Positions 18,938 to 27,505 of a DNA stretch of 64,000 bases are shown piece by piece. The stretch's first letter is position 1. Each line of letters begins with the position of its first letter. Under the pieces are notes generated by a model. That model was not told where the DNA came from. It did no database searches and was given only the letters and a program-made list of their open reading frames with translations. Position numbers and translations under genes: made by a program. The stretch lies in contig NZ_JAPENL010000002.1 of assembly GCF_026342015.1 (NCBI RefSeq), forward strand, positions 1,741,001 to 1,805,000, given 5' to 3'. The stretch is from Micromonospora lupini (GTDB taxonomy: Bacteria > Actinomycetota > Actinomycetes > Mycobacteriales > Micromonosporaceae).

Positions 18938-20863
18938 GTGGAAGAGACTGTGCAGTACGCAGAGGCCACGGGCTTGCTCGGCAGCGTCTGGCTGCTGGTG
19001 GCGATCCCGCTGGTCAGCGCGGCCATCCTGCTGCTGCTCGGCCGGCGGGCCGACCGCTGGGGGCACTGGTTGGGCGTCGCGGCCATCGGCGCCGCGTTCG
19101 TGCTCGGGCTGGCGTCCTTCTTCCAGCTGCGCGGCCTGGAGAACAAGTCGGCCGAGCTGAGCCTCTGGGACTTCATCGCGGTCGGTGACCTGCGGGTCGA
19201 CTTCGGCCTGCTGTTCGACCCGCTCGCCGCGGTCTTCGTCCTCCTGATCACCGGCGTCGGGTTCCTGATCCACCTGTACGCGGTCGAGTACATGGCGCAC
19301 GACGGTGGCCGCCGCCGGTTCTTCGCGTACTTCAACCTGTTCGTCGCGGCCATGCTGCTGCTGGTGCTCGGCAACAACTACGTGATGCTGTACTTCGGCT
19401 GGGAGGGCGTCGGTCTGGCGTCGTACCTGCTGATCTCCTTCTGGTACGGGCGGCCGAGCGCCGCGACTGCCGGCAAGAAGGCGTTCCTGATGAACCGGGT
19501 CGGCGACACCGGCCTCGCCATCGGCATCTTCATCATGTTCGCGACCCTGGGCACCACCCAGTACGACGAGGTGTTCAACGGTGTCGGCGCGCTGACCGGA
19601 ACGACAGTGCTGGTGCTCGGCCTGCTGCTGCTGCTCGGCGCGGCCGGCAAGTCCGGCCAGTTCCCGCTGCAGGCGTGGCTGCCGGACGCGATGGAGGGTC
19701 CGACCCCGGTGTCGGCGCTCATCCACGCCGCCACAATGGTCACGGCGGGTGTCTACCTGATCGCCCGGTCCAACCCGATCTTCTCCGCCAACTCGACCCT
19801 CCAGCTCGTGGTGGTCAGCGTCGGTGCGCTCACCCTGCTGATGGGCTGCATCATCGGCGCGGCGAAGGACGACATCAAGCGGGTGCTGGCCTGGTCGACG
19901 GTGAGCCAGATCGGCTACATGTTCCTCGGCGTCGGCCTGGGCGGTGGCGCGTACGCGCTGGCAATCGTGCACCTGCTGGCGCACGGCTTCTTCAAGGCCA
20001 ACATGTTCCTGGGCGCCGGCTCGGTCATGCACGGGATGAAGGACCAGGTGGACATCCGCCGCTTCGGTGGGCTGTCGACGTACATGAAGGTCACCTGGTT
20101 GACGTTCATGATGGGCTGGCTGGCCATCATCGGCATGTTCCCGTTCTCGGGCTTCTTCTCGAAGGAGCCGATCATCGTGGCCGCCTTCGAGCGGGAGGAC
20201 TGGACCGCCTGGCTCTTCGGCGGGGCGGCGCTGCTCGGCGCGGGGCTGACCGCGTTCTACATGACGCGGCTGTTCGTGCTCACCTTCCACGGCCCGAAGC
20301 GGTGGACCGAGGACATCGAGCACCCGCACGAGTCGCCGCGGCTGATGACCATTCCGCTGATCCTGCTGGCGGTCGGCTCGGTCGGCGCCGGTTTCCTGCT
20401 CTCCACGTCAGTCCCGGACTGGCTGACGGCGACCGCGGGGCTGGGCGGCGAGCACGCGGAGCACGAGGCAGTTCTCCCGCACGCCGTGCTCACCACGCTC
20501 TCGCTTGTGGTGACCGTGCTCGGCGCCGGGCTGGCCTGGTTCCTGTTCCGGACCGGTACGGCCACCGCGCCGCAGCCGGCCGGGATCCTGGTCACCGCCG
20601 CCCGACGCAACCTCTACACCGACGCGGTCAACGAGGCGGTCTTCGAGAAGCCTGGCATCTTCCTCACCCGGGCGCTGGTCTTCCTCGACAACCGGGGCAT
20701 CGACGGGCTGGTCAACGGGCTCGCCGCGGGTGTCGGCGGCGGTTCGGGCCGGCTCCGGCGGTTGCAGACCGGTTTCGTCCGCTCGTACGCCACCTCGATC
20801 CTGGCCGGTGCGCTGCTGGTGATGGCGGCGTTCCTGGCGGTGCAGGCGGGGTGGTTGGCGTGA
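18938..20863 (+). CDS. nuoL: NADH-quinone oxidoreductase subunit L
   Basis: Large antiporter-like proton-pumping subunit (641 aa, about 15-16 helices including the lateral helix near the C-terminus). Conserved pieces: FFGWEGVGLASYLLISFW-like (YFGWEGVGLASYLL), LPDAMEGPTPVSALIHAATMV and HLLAHGFFKANMFLGAGSV. GTG start with AAGGGG upstream, 11 bp after nuoK. The C-terminal AVFEKPGIFLTRALVFLDN segment belongs to the long amphipathic helix that clamps the membrane arm. Confidence 0.95.
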   Translation: MEETVQYAEATGLLGSVWLLVAIPLVSAAILLLLGRRADRWGHWLGVAAIGAAFVLGLASFFQLRGLENKSAELSLWDFIAVGDLRVDFGLLFDPLAAVFVLLITGVGFLIHLYAVEYMAHDGGRRRFFAYFNLFVAAMLLLVLGNNYVMLYFGWEGVGLASYLLISFWYGRPSAATAGKKAFLMNRVGDTGLAIGIFIMFATLGTTQYDEVFNGVGALTGTTVLVLGLLLLLGAAGKSGQFPLQAWLPDAMEGPTPVSALIHAATMVTAGVYLIARSNPIFSANSTLQLVVVSVGALTLLMGCIIGAAKDDIKRVLAWSTVSQIGYMFLGVGLGGGAYALAIVHLLAHGFFKANMFLGAGSVMHGMKDQVDIRRFGGLSTYMKVTWLTFMMGWLAIIGMFPFSGFFSKEPIIVAAFEREDWTAWLFGGAALLGAGLTAFYMTRLFVLTFHGPKRWTEDIEHPHESPRLMTIPLILLAVGSVGAGFLLSTSVPDWLTATAGLGGEHAEHEAVLPHAVLTTLSLVVTVLGAGLAWFLFRTGTATAPQPAGILVTAARRNLYTDAVNEAVFEKPGIFLTRALVFLDNRGIDGLVNGLAAGVGGGSGRLRRLQTGFVRSYATSILAGALLVMAAFLAVQAGWLA

Positions 20864-20927
20864 TCGACCTGAATACGCCCGCCCCCGCCGGCGGACCACG
20901 CATCCACGACGGAGGTAAGGCCGCATA

Positions 20928-22463
20928 ATGTCCAACTTCCCGTTCCTCTCGGTGCTCACCGTGGCGCCGCTGGTGGGCGCCCTGGCGGTGGCCTTCCTGC
21001 CGCGCCACCGGCCGGAGCTGGCCAAGCAGGTGGCGTTCGTCTGGTCGCTGCTGGTGCTGGTGCTCTCGGTGGTGATGTGGGTCAGCTTCAACGCGGGCGG
21101 TGACCGGTTCCAGTTCCGCGAGTCGTACTCGTGGATCCCGAACTGGGGCGTCAGCTTCACCTTCGCCGCCGACGGCATCGCGCTGGTGATGCTCATGCTG
21201 ATCGCGGTGCTGGTGCCGCTGGTGATCCTGGCGTCCTGGCACGACGCGGAGTCGTCGAAGCGGTCCATCCCGGTCTACTTCGCGCTGCTGCTCATCCTCG
21301 AAAGCACGATGATCGGCGTCTTCGCCGCCGCCGACGTCTTCCTGTTCTACGTGTTCTTCGAGGTCATGCTCGTCCCGATGTACTTCCTGATCGGCAGCTA
21401 CGGCAGCCACCAGCGGCAGTACGCGGCGGTGAAGTTCTTCCTCTACTCGCTCGTCGGCGGTCTGTTCATGCTGGCCGCGGTGATCGGCCTCTGGGTGGTC
21501 GGCGGGAAGACCTTCGACTGGCAGGCGCTGTCGCAGGTCGACATCAGCACCGGCACCGAGCGGTGGCTGTTCCTCGGCTTCTTCCTCGCGTTCGCCATCA
21601 AGGCCCCGTTCTTCCCGTTCCACACCTGGCTGCCGGACGCCGGTGGCGCCGCACCGGCGGGCGCCGCCGCGCTGCTGGTCGGTGTGCTGGACAAGGTCGG
21701 CACGTTCGGGATCCTGCGCTACTGCCTGCCGCTGTTCCCGGAGGCGTCGAAGTGGTTCGCGCCGTGGGCGCTGGCGCTGGGCGTGATCGGCATCATCTAC
21801 GCGGCGCTGCTGGCGGTCGGCCAGAACGACCTCAAGCGGCTCGTGTCGTACACGTCGATCGCGCACTTCGGGTTCATCGGGGTGGGCATCTTCGCCTTCA
21901 CCACGCAGGCCGGCACGGGCGCGGTGCTCTACATGCTCAACCACGGTCTGGCCACCGGCCTGCTGTTCCTGGTGGTCGGCATGCTGATCTCCCGGCGTGG
22001 CTCGGCGCTGATAAGTGACTTCGGCGGCGCCGGCAAGCTGGTCCCGGTGCTCGCCGGGGTGCTGTTCTTCGCCGGTCTCGCCTCGCTCGCGCTGCCCGGC
22101 ACCGCGCCGTTCATCTCCGAGTTCCTGGTGCTGATCGGCACGTTCACTGTGAACAAGCCGGTGGCGGTCATCGCCACGGTCGGCATCATCCTGGCGGCGG
22201 CGTACGTGCTGTGGATGGTGCAGCGCACCACGCAGGGCACGCTCAATCCGGCGCTCACCGAGGTCGACGGGATGCGCCGGGACCTCAACCTGCGCGAAAA
22301 GGTCGTGGTCGCCCCCCTCGTCGCGCTGATCCTGCTGCTCGGCTTCTATCCCAAGCCGGTCACCGACGTGATCAACCCGGCCGTCCAGGCGACCATGGAC
22401 GACATCGGCAGAACCGACCCGGCCCCGTCCGTGGGCGGCACCGTCCAGGAGGCAGGCCGGTGA
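20928..22463 (+). CDS. nuoM: NADH-quinone oxidoreductase subunit M
   Basis: Antiporter-like proton-pumping subunit (511 aa). The conserved proton-path residues lie in FYVFFEVMLVPMYFLIG (key Glu) and in FAIKAPFFPFHTWLPDA (key Lys); YTSIAHFGFIGVG and HGLATGLLF follow. A 64-bp spacer separates it from nuoL; GGAGGTAA lies a few bases before the ATG. The stop codon lies in repeat copy 3. Confidence 0.95.
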   Translation: MSNFPFLSVLTVAPLVGALAVAFLPRHRPELAKQVAFVWSLLVLVLSVVMWVSFNAGGDRFQFRESYSWIPNWGVSFTFAADGIALVMLMLIAVLVPLVILASWHDAESSKRSIPVYFALLLILESTMIGVFAAADVFLFYVFFEVMLVPMYFLIGSYGSHQRQYAAVKFFLYSLVGGLFMLAAVIGLWVVGGKTFDWQALSQVDISTGTERWLFLGFFLAFAIKAPFFPFHTWLPDAGGAAPAGAAALLVGVLDKVGTFGILRYCLPLFPEASKWFAPWALALGVIGIIYAALLAVGQNDLKRLVSYTSIAHFGFIGVGIFAFTTQAGTGAVLYMLNHGLATGLLFLVVGMLISRRGSALISDFGGAGKLVPVLAGVLFFAGLASLALPGTAPFISEFLVLIGTFTVNKPVAVIATVGIILAAAYVLWMVQRTTQGTLNPALTEVDGMRRDLNLREKVVVAPLVALILLLGFYPKPVTDVINPAVQATMDDIGRTDPAPSVGGTVQEAGR

Positions 22464-22510
22464 ACGCGAGGAGTGCAGCGCAGCGGGGCCCCGCAGTCGC
22501 GAACGAAAGG
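22460..22510 (+). repeat. nuo intergenic repeat, copy 3 (nuoM/nuoN)
   Basis: A 51-bp third copy, beginning GTGAACGCGAGGAGTGCAG and ending GCAGTCGCGAACGAAAGG. As in the other copies, it includes the upstream stop (nuoM) and the downstream ribosome binding site (nuoN). Confidence 0.85.
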
Positions 22511-22518
22511 TCGGCACA

Positions 22519-24072
22519 GTGACCGAGTTGAAATTGCCGTCGCTCGACTACGCGGCACTCGCCCCGATCATGATCATGCTCGGCACCGCGTTGCTCGGTG
22601 TGCTGGTCGAGGCGTTCGTGCCCCGGCGTACGCGGCACGTGGTGCAGTTGACGGTGGCGCTGCTGGCAGTCCTCGCCGCGCTGACCATGGTGGTCCTCAA
22701 CGCCGACGACCGGCTCGTCACCGCCGGTCAGTCCATCGCGGTGGACGGGCCGACGCTCTTCCTCCAGGGCGCCATCCTGGTGCTGGCCGCGATGGCGCTG
22801 CTGCTGATCGGTGACCGGACCGTCGAGCGGGGCGGCGCGTTCGTCGCCCAGGCCGCGGTGACCGCCGAGTCGGCCGACGACCGGAAGCAGGCCGAGGGGC
22901 GCAACGGGCTCACCGAGGTGTACCCGCTCGTCACGTTCGCGATCGGCGGCATGCTGATCTTCGTGGCGGCGAACGACCTGCTGACCATGTTCATCGCGCT
23001 GGAGGTCTTCTCCCTGCCGCTCTACCTGCTCTGCGCGCTGGCCCGCCGCCGGCGTCTGCTGAGCCAGGAGGCGGCGATGAAGTACTTCCTGCTCGGCGCG
23101 TACGCCTCGGCGTTCTTCCTGTTCGGGGTGGCGCTGATCTACGGCTTCACCGCAGGCATCCCCGGCCGTTCGGCAGGGGTCGACTTCGCCACAGTCAACG
23201 CGGCGGTGACCGAGTCGCCGGCAAGCCCGGTGCTGCTCTTCGCGGGCATGGCGCTGCTCGCCATCGGTCTGCTCTTCAAGGCCGCCGCGGCCCCGTTCCA
23301 CGTGTGGACGCCGGACGTCTACCAGGGTGCGCCGACCCCGGTCACCGGCTTCATGGCCGCCTGCACCAAGGTCGCCGCGTTCGGCGCGCTGCTGCGCGTC
23401 TTCCACGTCGCGTTCGAGGGCGGGGGCTGGGACTTCACGCCTGTGCTCGGTGCGGTGGCGGTGCTGACCATGCTTGTCGGCGCGGTGCTCGCGGTCACCC
23501 AGACGGACATCAAGCGGCTGCTCGCCTACTCCTCGATCGCCAACGCCGGCTACCTGCTGGTCGGTGTGCTGGCGCCGAGCCGCGACGGGCTCTCCGGCAC
23601 GATGTTCTACCTGGTCGCGTACGGCTTCTCGGTGCTGGCCGCGTTCGCGGTGGTGACCCTGGTGCGCGACGCCGACGGCGAGGCCACCCACCTGTCCCGG
23701 TGGGCCGGTCTGGGGCGGCGCTCGCCGTTCTACGCCGGGCTGTTCACGTTCATCCTGCTGGCGTTCGCCGGTATCCCGCTGACAAGCGGTTTCACCAGCA
23801 AGTTCGCGGTCTTCGGGCCGGCGCTTGAGGGCGGCCAGGCGTGGCTCGTCATCGCCGGTGTGCTGACAAGCATGGTGCTGGCGTTCCCGTACCTGCGGGT
23901 CGTGGTGATGATGTGGCTGTCGGAGCCGGGCGAGTCCACCCCGACGGTCACCGTGCCGGGCGGCCTGACCTCCGCCGCGCTGATGATCGGCGTGCTGGCC
24001 ACCCTGGCGCTGGGTGTCGCCCCCGATCCACTGCTCGACCTGGCTACCGGAGCGGCCGAATTCGTGCGGTAA
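22519..24072 (+). CDS. nuoN: NADH-quinone oxidoreductase subunit N
   Basis: Third antiporter-like pumping subunit (517 aa). Signatures: FIALEVFSLPLYLLCAL (key Glu), FKAAAAPFHVWTPDVYQGAP (key Lys) and AYSSIANAGYLLVGVL. The start is a GTG 9 nt after GAAAGG of repeat copy 3. It is the last gene of the nuo operon, followed by a strong stem-loop. Confidence 0.95.
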   Translation: MTELKLPSLDYAALAPIMIMLGTALLGVLVEAFVPRRTRHVVQLTVALLAVLAALTMVVLNADDRLVTAGQSIAVDGPTLFLQGAILVLAAMALLLIGDRTVERGGAFVAQAAVTAESADDRKQAEGRNGLTEVYPLVTFAIGGMLIFVAANDLLTMFIALEVFSLPLYLLCALARRRRLLSQEAAMKYFLLGAYASAFFLFGVALIYGFTAGIPGRSAGVDFATVNAAVTESPASPVLLFAGMALLAIGLLFKAAAAPFHVWTPDVYQGAPTPVTGFMAACTKVAAFGALLRVFHVAFEGGGWDFTPVLGAVAVLTMLVGAVLAVTQTDIKRLLAYSSIANAGYLLVGVLAPSRDGLSGTMFYLVAYGFSVLAAFAVVTLVRDADGEATHLSRWAGLGRRSPFYAGLFTFILLAFAGIPLTSGFTSKFAVFGPALEGGQAWLVIAGVLTSMVLAFPYLRVVVMMWLSEPGESTPTVTVPGGLTSAALMIGVLATLALGVAPDPLLDLATGAAEFVR

Positions 24073-24088
24073 TACGTACCTCGGACAT

Positions 24089-24122
24089 CGAGGGCCGGCG
24101 CGTGACCGCGTGCCGGCCCTCG
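24089..24122 (+). terminator. stem-loop terminator after nuoN
   Basis: Perfect 11-bp inverted repeat (CGAGGGCCGGC and complement) with a 12-nt loop, 17 nt after the nuoN stop. It probably ends the nuo operon, though weak read-through into the polyprenyl synthase gene 41 nt later is possible. Confidence 0.7.
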
Positions 24123-24162
24123 CTGCGTATCCCCGACCCGGAGCAGGTCGAACGGGTGTGGC

Positions 24163-25248
24163 ATGGTTGATGGTGTGGTGATTCCGGCTGGCGAGCGTTC
24201 AGGTGCCACCGGTTCCGGCGGTCGCCGGGGCCGGGCGAGCACGAGTCAGTTCGGCGCGCTCGGCCTCCATCTTGCCGATCCCCGCGTCGAGGCGTCCGTG
24301 CTGCGGCTGCTGGACGCGGTCGAGGTCGAGTTGCGCGCCAGTGTGGCAAGCGCCGACCCGTTCGTCACCGAGGCGGCCCGGCACCTCCTGGAGGCCGGCG
24401 GAAAGCGGTTCCGGCCGCTGCTGGTGGCGCTCGGCGCCCAGTTCGGTGATCCGTCGGGCGCGCTTGTGGTCCCGGCGGCCGTGGTGATGGAGCTCACCCA
24501 CCTGGCCACCCTCTACCACGACGACGTGATGGACGAGGCCGCCGTGCGGCGGGGCGCGCCGAGCGCCAACTCGCGCTGGACCAACTCCGTAGCCATCCTG
24601 GTCGGCGACTACCTCTTCGCCCGCGCGGCGGACATCGCGGCCGACCTGGGCCCCGAGGCCGTCCGGTTGCAGGCGCAGACCTTCGCCCGCCTGGTGCACG
24701 GTCAGATCGCCGAGACGGTGGGTCCGCGCGCCGGGGAGGACCCGGTCGCGCACTACCTGAGCGTGATCGCCGAGAAGACCGGATCGCTGATCGCCACGTC
24801 GATCCGGTTCGGCGGCATGTTCGGTGGCGCCCCCGCCGAGCAGGTCGAGGCCCTCGCCGGCTACGGCGAGACGATGGGCGTCGCGTTCCAGCTCACCGAC
24901 GACCTGCTGGACATCGCGTCCGAGTCGGTGCAGTCGGGCAAGACGCCCGGCACCGACCTGCGCGAGGGCGTCCCGACGCTGCCGGTGCTCTACGCCCGTG
25001 CGGCCGACGACTCCGACGCCTCCTCGGTGCGGCTACGGGAGATCCTGGCGACCGGACCGTTGACCGACGACGCGCTGCACGCCGAGGCCCTGGGGCTGCT
25101 GCGGGAGAGCCCGGCGCTCAAGCGCGCCCGGGAGACCGTGCGCAGCTACGCCGAGGACGCCCGTGCGTGCCTGACCCCGCTCCCCGCGAGCCCGTCACGC
25201 CAGGCCCTGGAGTCGCTCTGCGACTACATCGCCGACCGCACCAGCTGA
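24163..25248 (+). CDS. polyprenyl diphosphate synthase (all-trans, long-chain)
   Basis: Prenyltransferase that elongates allylic diphosphates with isopentenyl diphosphate; here it most likely makes the menaquinone side chain. First Asp-rich motif in LYHDDVMDEAAVRRG (DDxxD), GGKRFRP for IPP binding, and second Asp motif in QLTDDLLDIASES. Length 361 aa. The first 30 residues are a variable Gly/Arg-rich leader, so an alternative GTG start at 24175 is possible; no clear ribosome binding site decides. Its place after nuo parallels grcC1 next to menJ in M. tuberculosis. Confidence 0.88.
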   Translation: MVDGVVIPAGERSGATGSGGRRGRASTSQFGALGLHLADPRVEASVLRLLDAVEVELRASVASADPFVTEAARHLLEAGGKRFRPLLVALGAQFGDPSGALVVPAAVVMELTHLATLYHDDVMDEAAVRRGAPSANSRWTNSVAILVGDYLFARAADIAADLGPEAVRLQAQTFARLVHGQIAETVGPRAGEDPVAHYLSVIAEKTGSLIATSIRFGGMFGGAPAEQVEALAGYGETMGVAFQLTDDLLDIASESVQSGKTPGTDLREGVPTLPVLYARAADDSDASSVRLREILATGPLTDDALHAEALGLLRESPALKRARETVRSYAEDARACLTPLPASPSRQALESLCDYIADRTS

Positions 25249-25266
25249 CCCACCCCACCGGGCGGG

Positions 25267-26457
25267 TCAGGGGCGGGGCGCGGCGGTCAGCAGACGGCTG
25301 CCCACAAGCATGAGAGCGGCGGCGAGCAGCATCGCCACCGCCGCCGTGGCCCACATCGCCGGGTAGCCGACGTGCGCGGCGAGCGGGCCGAGGCTCAACG
25401 GGCCGAGGCAGCCGCCCGCGTACACCCCGGTCTGGGTGATCGAGGTGGCGGCGGCCGGTGCCTGCGGATGCAGCCGGACCACGGCGAAGTTCATGAGGCC
25501 GGGCCACGCCCAGCCCAGGCCGAAGCCGAGCACCACGCCCGCCACCAGCGGCACCGGGCCGGCCACCGCGAGCAGACCGAGCCCGGCCGCCCCGACCACG
25601 AGCATCGCGGCGATGAGCGCGACGTGACCGCCGGCCCGACGGTCGGCCAGCCCGCCGGCGCCCACCCGGGCGGCCACGCAGACCGCGCTGCCCAGGGTCA
25701 GGGTGAGGCCGGCGAGGCCCGGCGAGAGACCCCGGGCGGCGGCCGAGTCCACCAGGAAGGTGCCCAGCGCGTTGGCCGCGCTCGCCGCCAACGTCGCCGC
25801 CGCGCCGATCACCACGAGGGCCGTCGTGGCCCGGCCCGCACGCGTCGCGTCGGCCCGTCGGCCCCTACCGGGCACCTGCCGGGGTACGGCCGGCAGCGTC
25901 GTCAGGGCCGCGACTGCCGCGGCCACGAACGCCCAGCGCCAGCCGGCGGTGAGCGCGATCGTGGGCACCGCCGCGCCGGCCAGCAGGGTGGAGACCGGAA
26001 TGGCCGCCTGCTTGACACCGAACGACAGCCCCTGCCGGTTCGGTGGCACGTGCTGGGCCAGCGTGGCGTTGCTGGCCAGTTGGCCGAGGGCGTTCGCCGC
26101 GGCGCTGAGCGCCAGCAGGGCGAGCAGCACCCCGTACGAGCGGGCGAACGCCGCCACGGCCAGCATCGACCCGGAGGCCAGCACGATGCCGCTGTGGGCC
26201 ACCACGGTCGGCCCGTAGCGCTCGACGAGCCGGCCGGAGGGCACCGAGGCCAGCGCGCTCACGCCGAAGTAGACGGACACGGCCAGGCCCAGCCCGGCCG
26301 GGGAGAACCCGAGGTCCGCTCCCATCTGCACGGCGAGGCCGCCGAGGAGGAAGACGGGCAGCACGCAGGCCACGGTGGTGGCGACGGCACCGACGCTGGC
26401 CCGGATCGGGCGGATCCGAGTGCGGTCTTCGGCGGGGGTTAGGGCAGTGTCGGTCAT
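25267..26457 (-). CDS. MFS transporter
   Basis: Twelve-helix major facilitator permease of 396 aa. The A-loop motif between helices 2 and 3 reads GRLVERYGPTVV, matching the G-x-x-x-D-R-x-G-R-type pattern loosely (SGRLVERYG). The second half starts near residue 205 after a basic loop (GRGRRADATRAGRA). Substrate is unknown; the family layout resembles CynX/YeaN-type and drug exporters. It is convergent with the polyprenyl synthase gene and transcribed away from the IclR-type gene, with a 148-bp divergent promoter region shared with the latter. Confidence 0.8.
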   Translation of the reverse strand: MTDTALTPAEDRTRIRPIRASVGAVATTVACVLPVFLLGGLAVQMGADLGFSPAGLGLAVSVYFGVSALASVPSGRLVERYGPTVVAHSGIVLASGSMLAVAAFARSYGVLLALLALSAAANALGQLASNATLAQHVPPNRQGLSFGVKQAAIPVSTLLAGAAVPTIALTAGWRWAFVAAAVAALTTLPAVPRQVPGRGRRADATRAGRATTALVVIGAAATLAASAANALGTFLVDSAAARGLSPGLAGLTLTLGSAVCVAARVGAGGLADRRAGGHVALIAAMLVVGAAGLGLLAVAGPVPLVAGVVLGFGLGWAWPGLMNFAVVRLHPQAPAAATSITQTGVYAGGCLGPLSLGPLAAHVGYPAMWATAAVAMLLAAALMLVGSRLLTAAPRP

Positions 26458-26605
26458 CGTCCGGCAAACCTACGCGAGTCCGGCTCGGACCACTCCTGGT
26501 GACCGGTGGCCTACGAGGAGTGGATGGTGATCTGGCATCCTCGACCCGAACAGGCATTTCGCACCCGGCCTGTTTTTCATATGGTGTAAGTCCCCGGCGG
26601 CGGAG

Positions 26606-27394
26606 GTGGTTGTGCGCGACCCCTTGGCAGAACCTTCGGACCTGATCCGCAGCGTGTCCCGAGCACTGCGGGTGCTCGAGTCGGTCGGTCGCGCCCCGAA
26701 GGGCCTGACCGTCAAGCAGATCGCCCGCAGGTGCGAGCTGACCGTGGCCACCACCTACCACCTGGTCCGCACACTCGCGTACGAGGGCTACGTGATCCGT
26801 CGGGAGGACGGCACGTACATCGTGGGGCTGGAGGTGGCCGACCGCTACCGTGAGCTGGTGACCGCGTTCCGGGGCCCGCCGGTGGTCGGTGAGACGTTGC
26901 GCCGGGCCGCCCTGGACACCGGCTACAGCCACTACCTGGGGCGCTTCGTCGGCGGTCAGGTCGCCATCACGGCGGTGGCCGAGGGGCACCGCTCGCCCTA
27001 CCTGGAGGACCTGGTCCCCGGCTTCGACGAGGGCGCGCACGCGACAGCCCTCGGCAAGTCCCTGCTCGCCACCCTCACGACCGAGCAGCGTTTCCGCTAC
27101 CTGCGCGAGTACGGCATGCGCCCGTTCACCAGCGCCACGCTCACCACCACCGAGGCATTCGAGGCCGACCTGGCCGCCGGCGACAGGCGCGGGATGCAAC
27201 TGGAGCTGGGTCAGTTCCGCCAGGGCGTGGCCTGCGCGGCGGTGCTCGTCACGCCGGACAAGGACATGGAACGTCGGGTCGTGCTGGCCTGCGCCCTGCC
27301 GGCGAGCGAGATGATGACCTCCGCTCGGGTCGTCCGGGCCAAGCTGCTCACAGTCGCCCGTACGGTCGCCGACGGCATCGCGGCCGACCACTAG
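26606..27394 (+). CDS. IclR-family transcriptional regulator
   Basis: Winged-helix regulator of 260-262 aa. The N-terminal HTH has SVSRALRVLESVGRAPKGL, then RRCELTVATTYHLVRTLAYEG; the effector domain contains FDEGAHATALGKSLLATL, close to the IclR signature. GTG at 26606 or 26612; the second has GGCGGAGG at better spacing. It is divergent from the MFS exporter, a common regulator-target arrangement, but the target is inferred only from position. The sequence TTTTTCATATGGTGT upstream is AT-rich for this genome and may hold its promoter. Confidence 0.85.
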   Translation: MVVRDPLAEPSDLIRSVSRALRVLESVGRAPKGLTVKQIARRCELTVATTYHLVRTLAYEGYVIRREDGTYIVGLEVADRYRELVTAFRGPPVVGETLRRAALDTGYSHYLGRFVGGQVAITAVAEGHRSPYLEDLVPGFDEGAHATALGKSLLATLTTEQRFRYLREYGMRPFTSATLTTTEAFEADLAAGDRRGMQLELGQFRQGVACAAVLVTPDKDMERRVVLACALPASEMMTSARVVRAKLLTVARTVADGIAADH

Positions 27395-27405
27395 CCCGCC
27401 GGACG

Positions 27406-27444
27406 CCGAGAGGCCCTCTCCCGGGCTGGGAGAGGGCCTCTCGG
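27406..27444. terminator. 17-bp stem-loop between IclR gene and phoX
   Basis: Perfect 17-bp inverted repeat starting CCGAGAGGCCCTCTCCC with a 5-nt loop (GGGCT), 12 nt after the IclR-type stop. It lies between convergent genes and can act in both directions. Confidence 0.85.
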
Positions 27445-27505
27445 GGCGGTCCAGCCCCGGACCGCCGTGAGCAACGTCAGCGGCCTGCCGGCCGCGTGGG
27501 CACCG

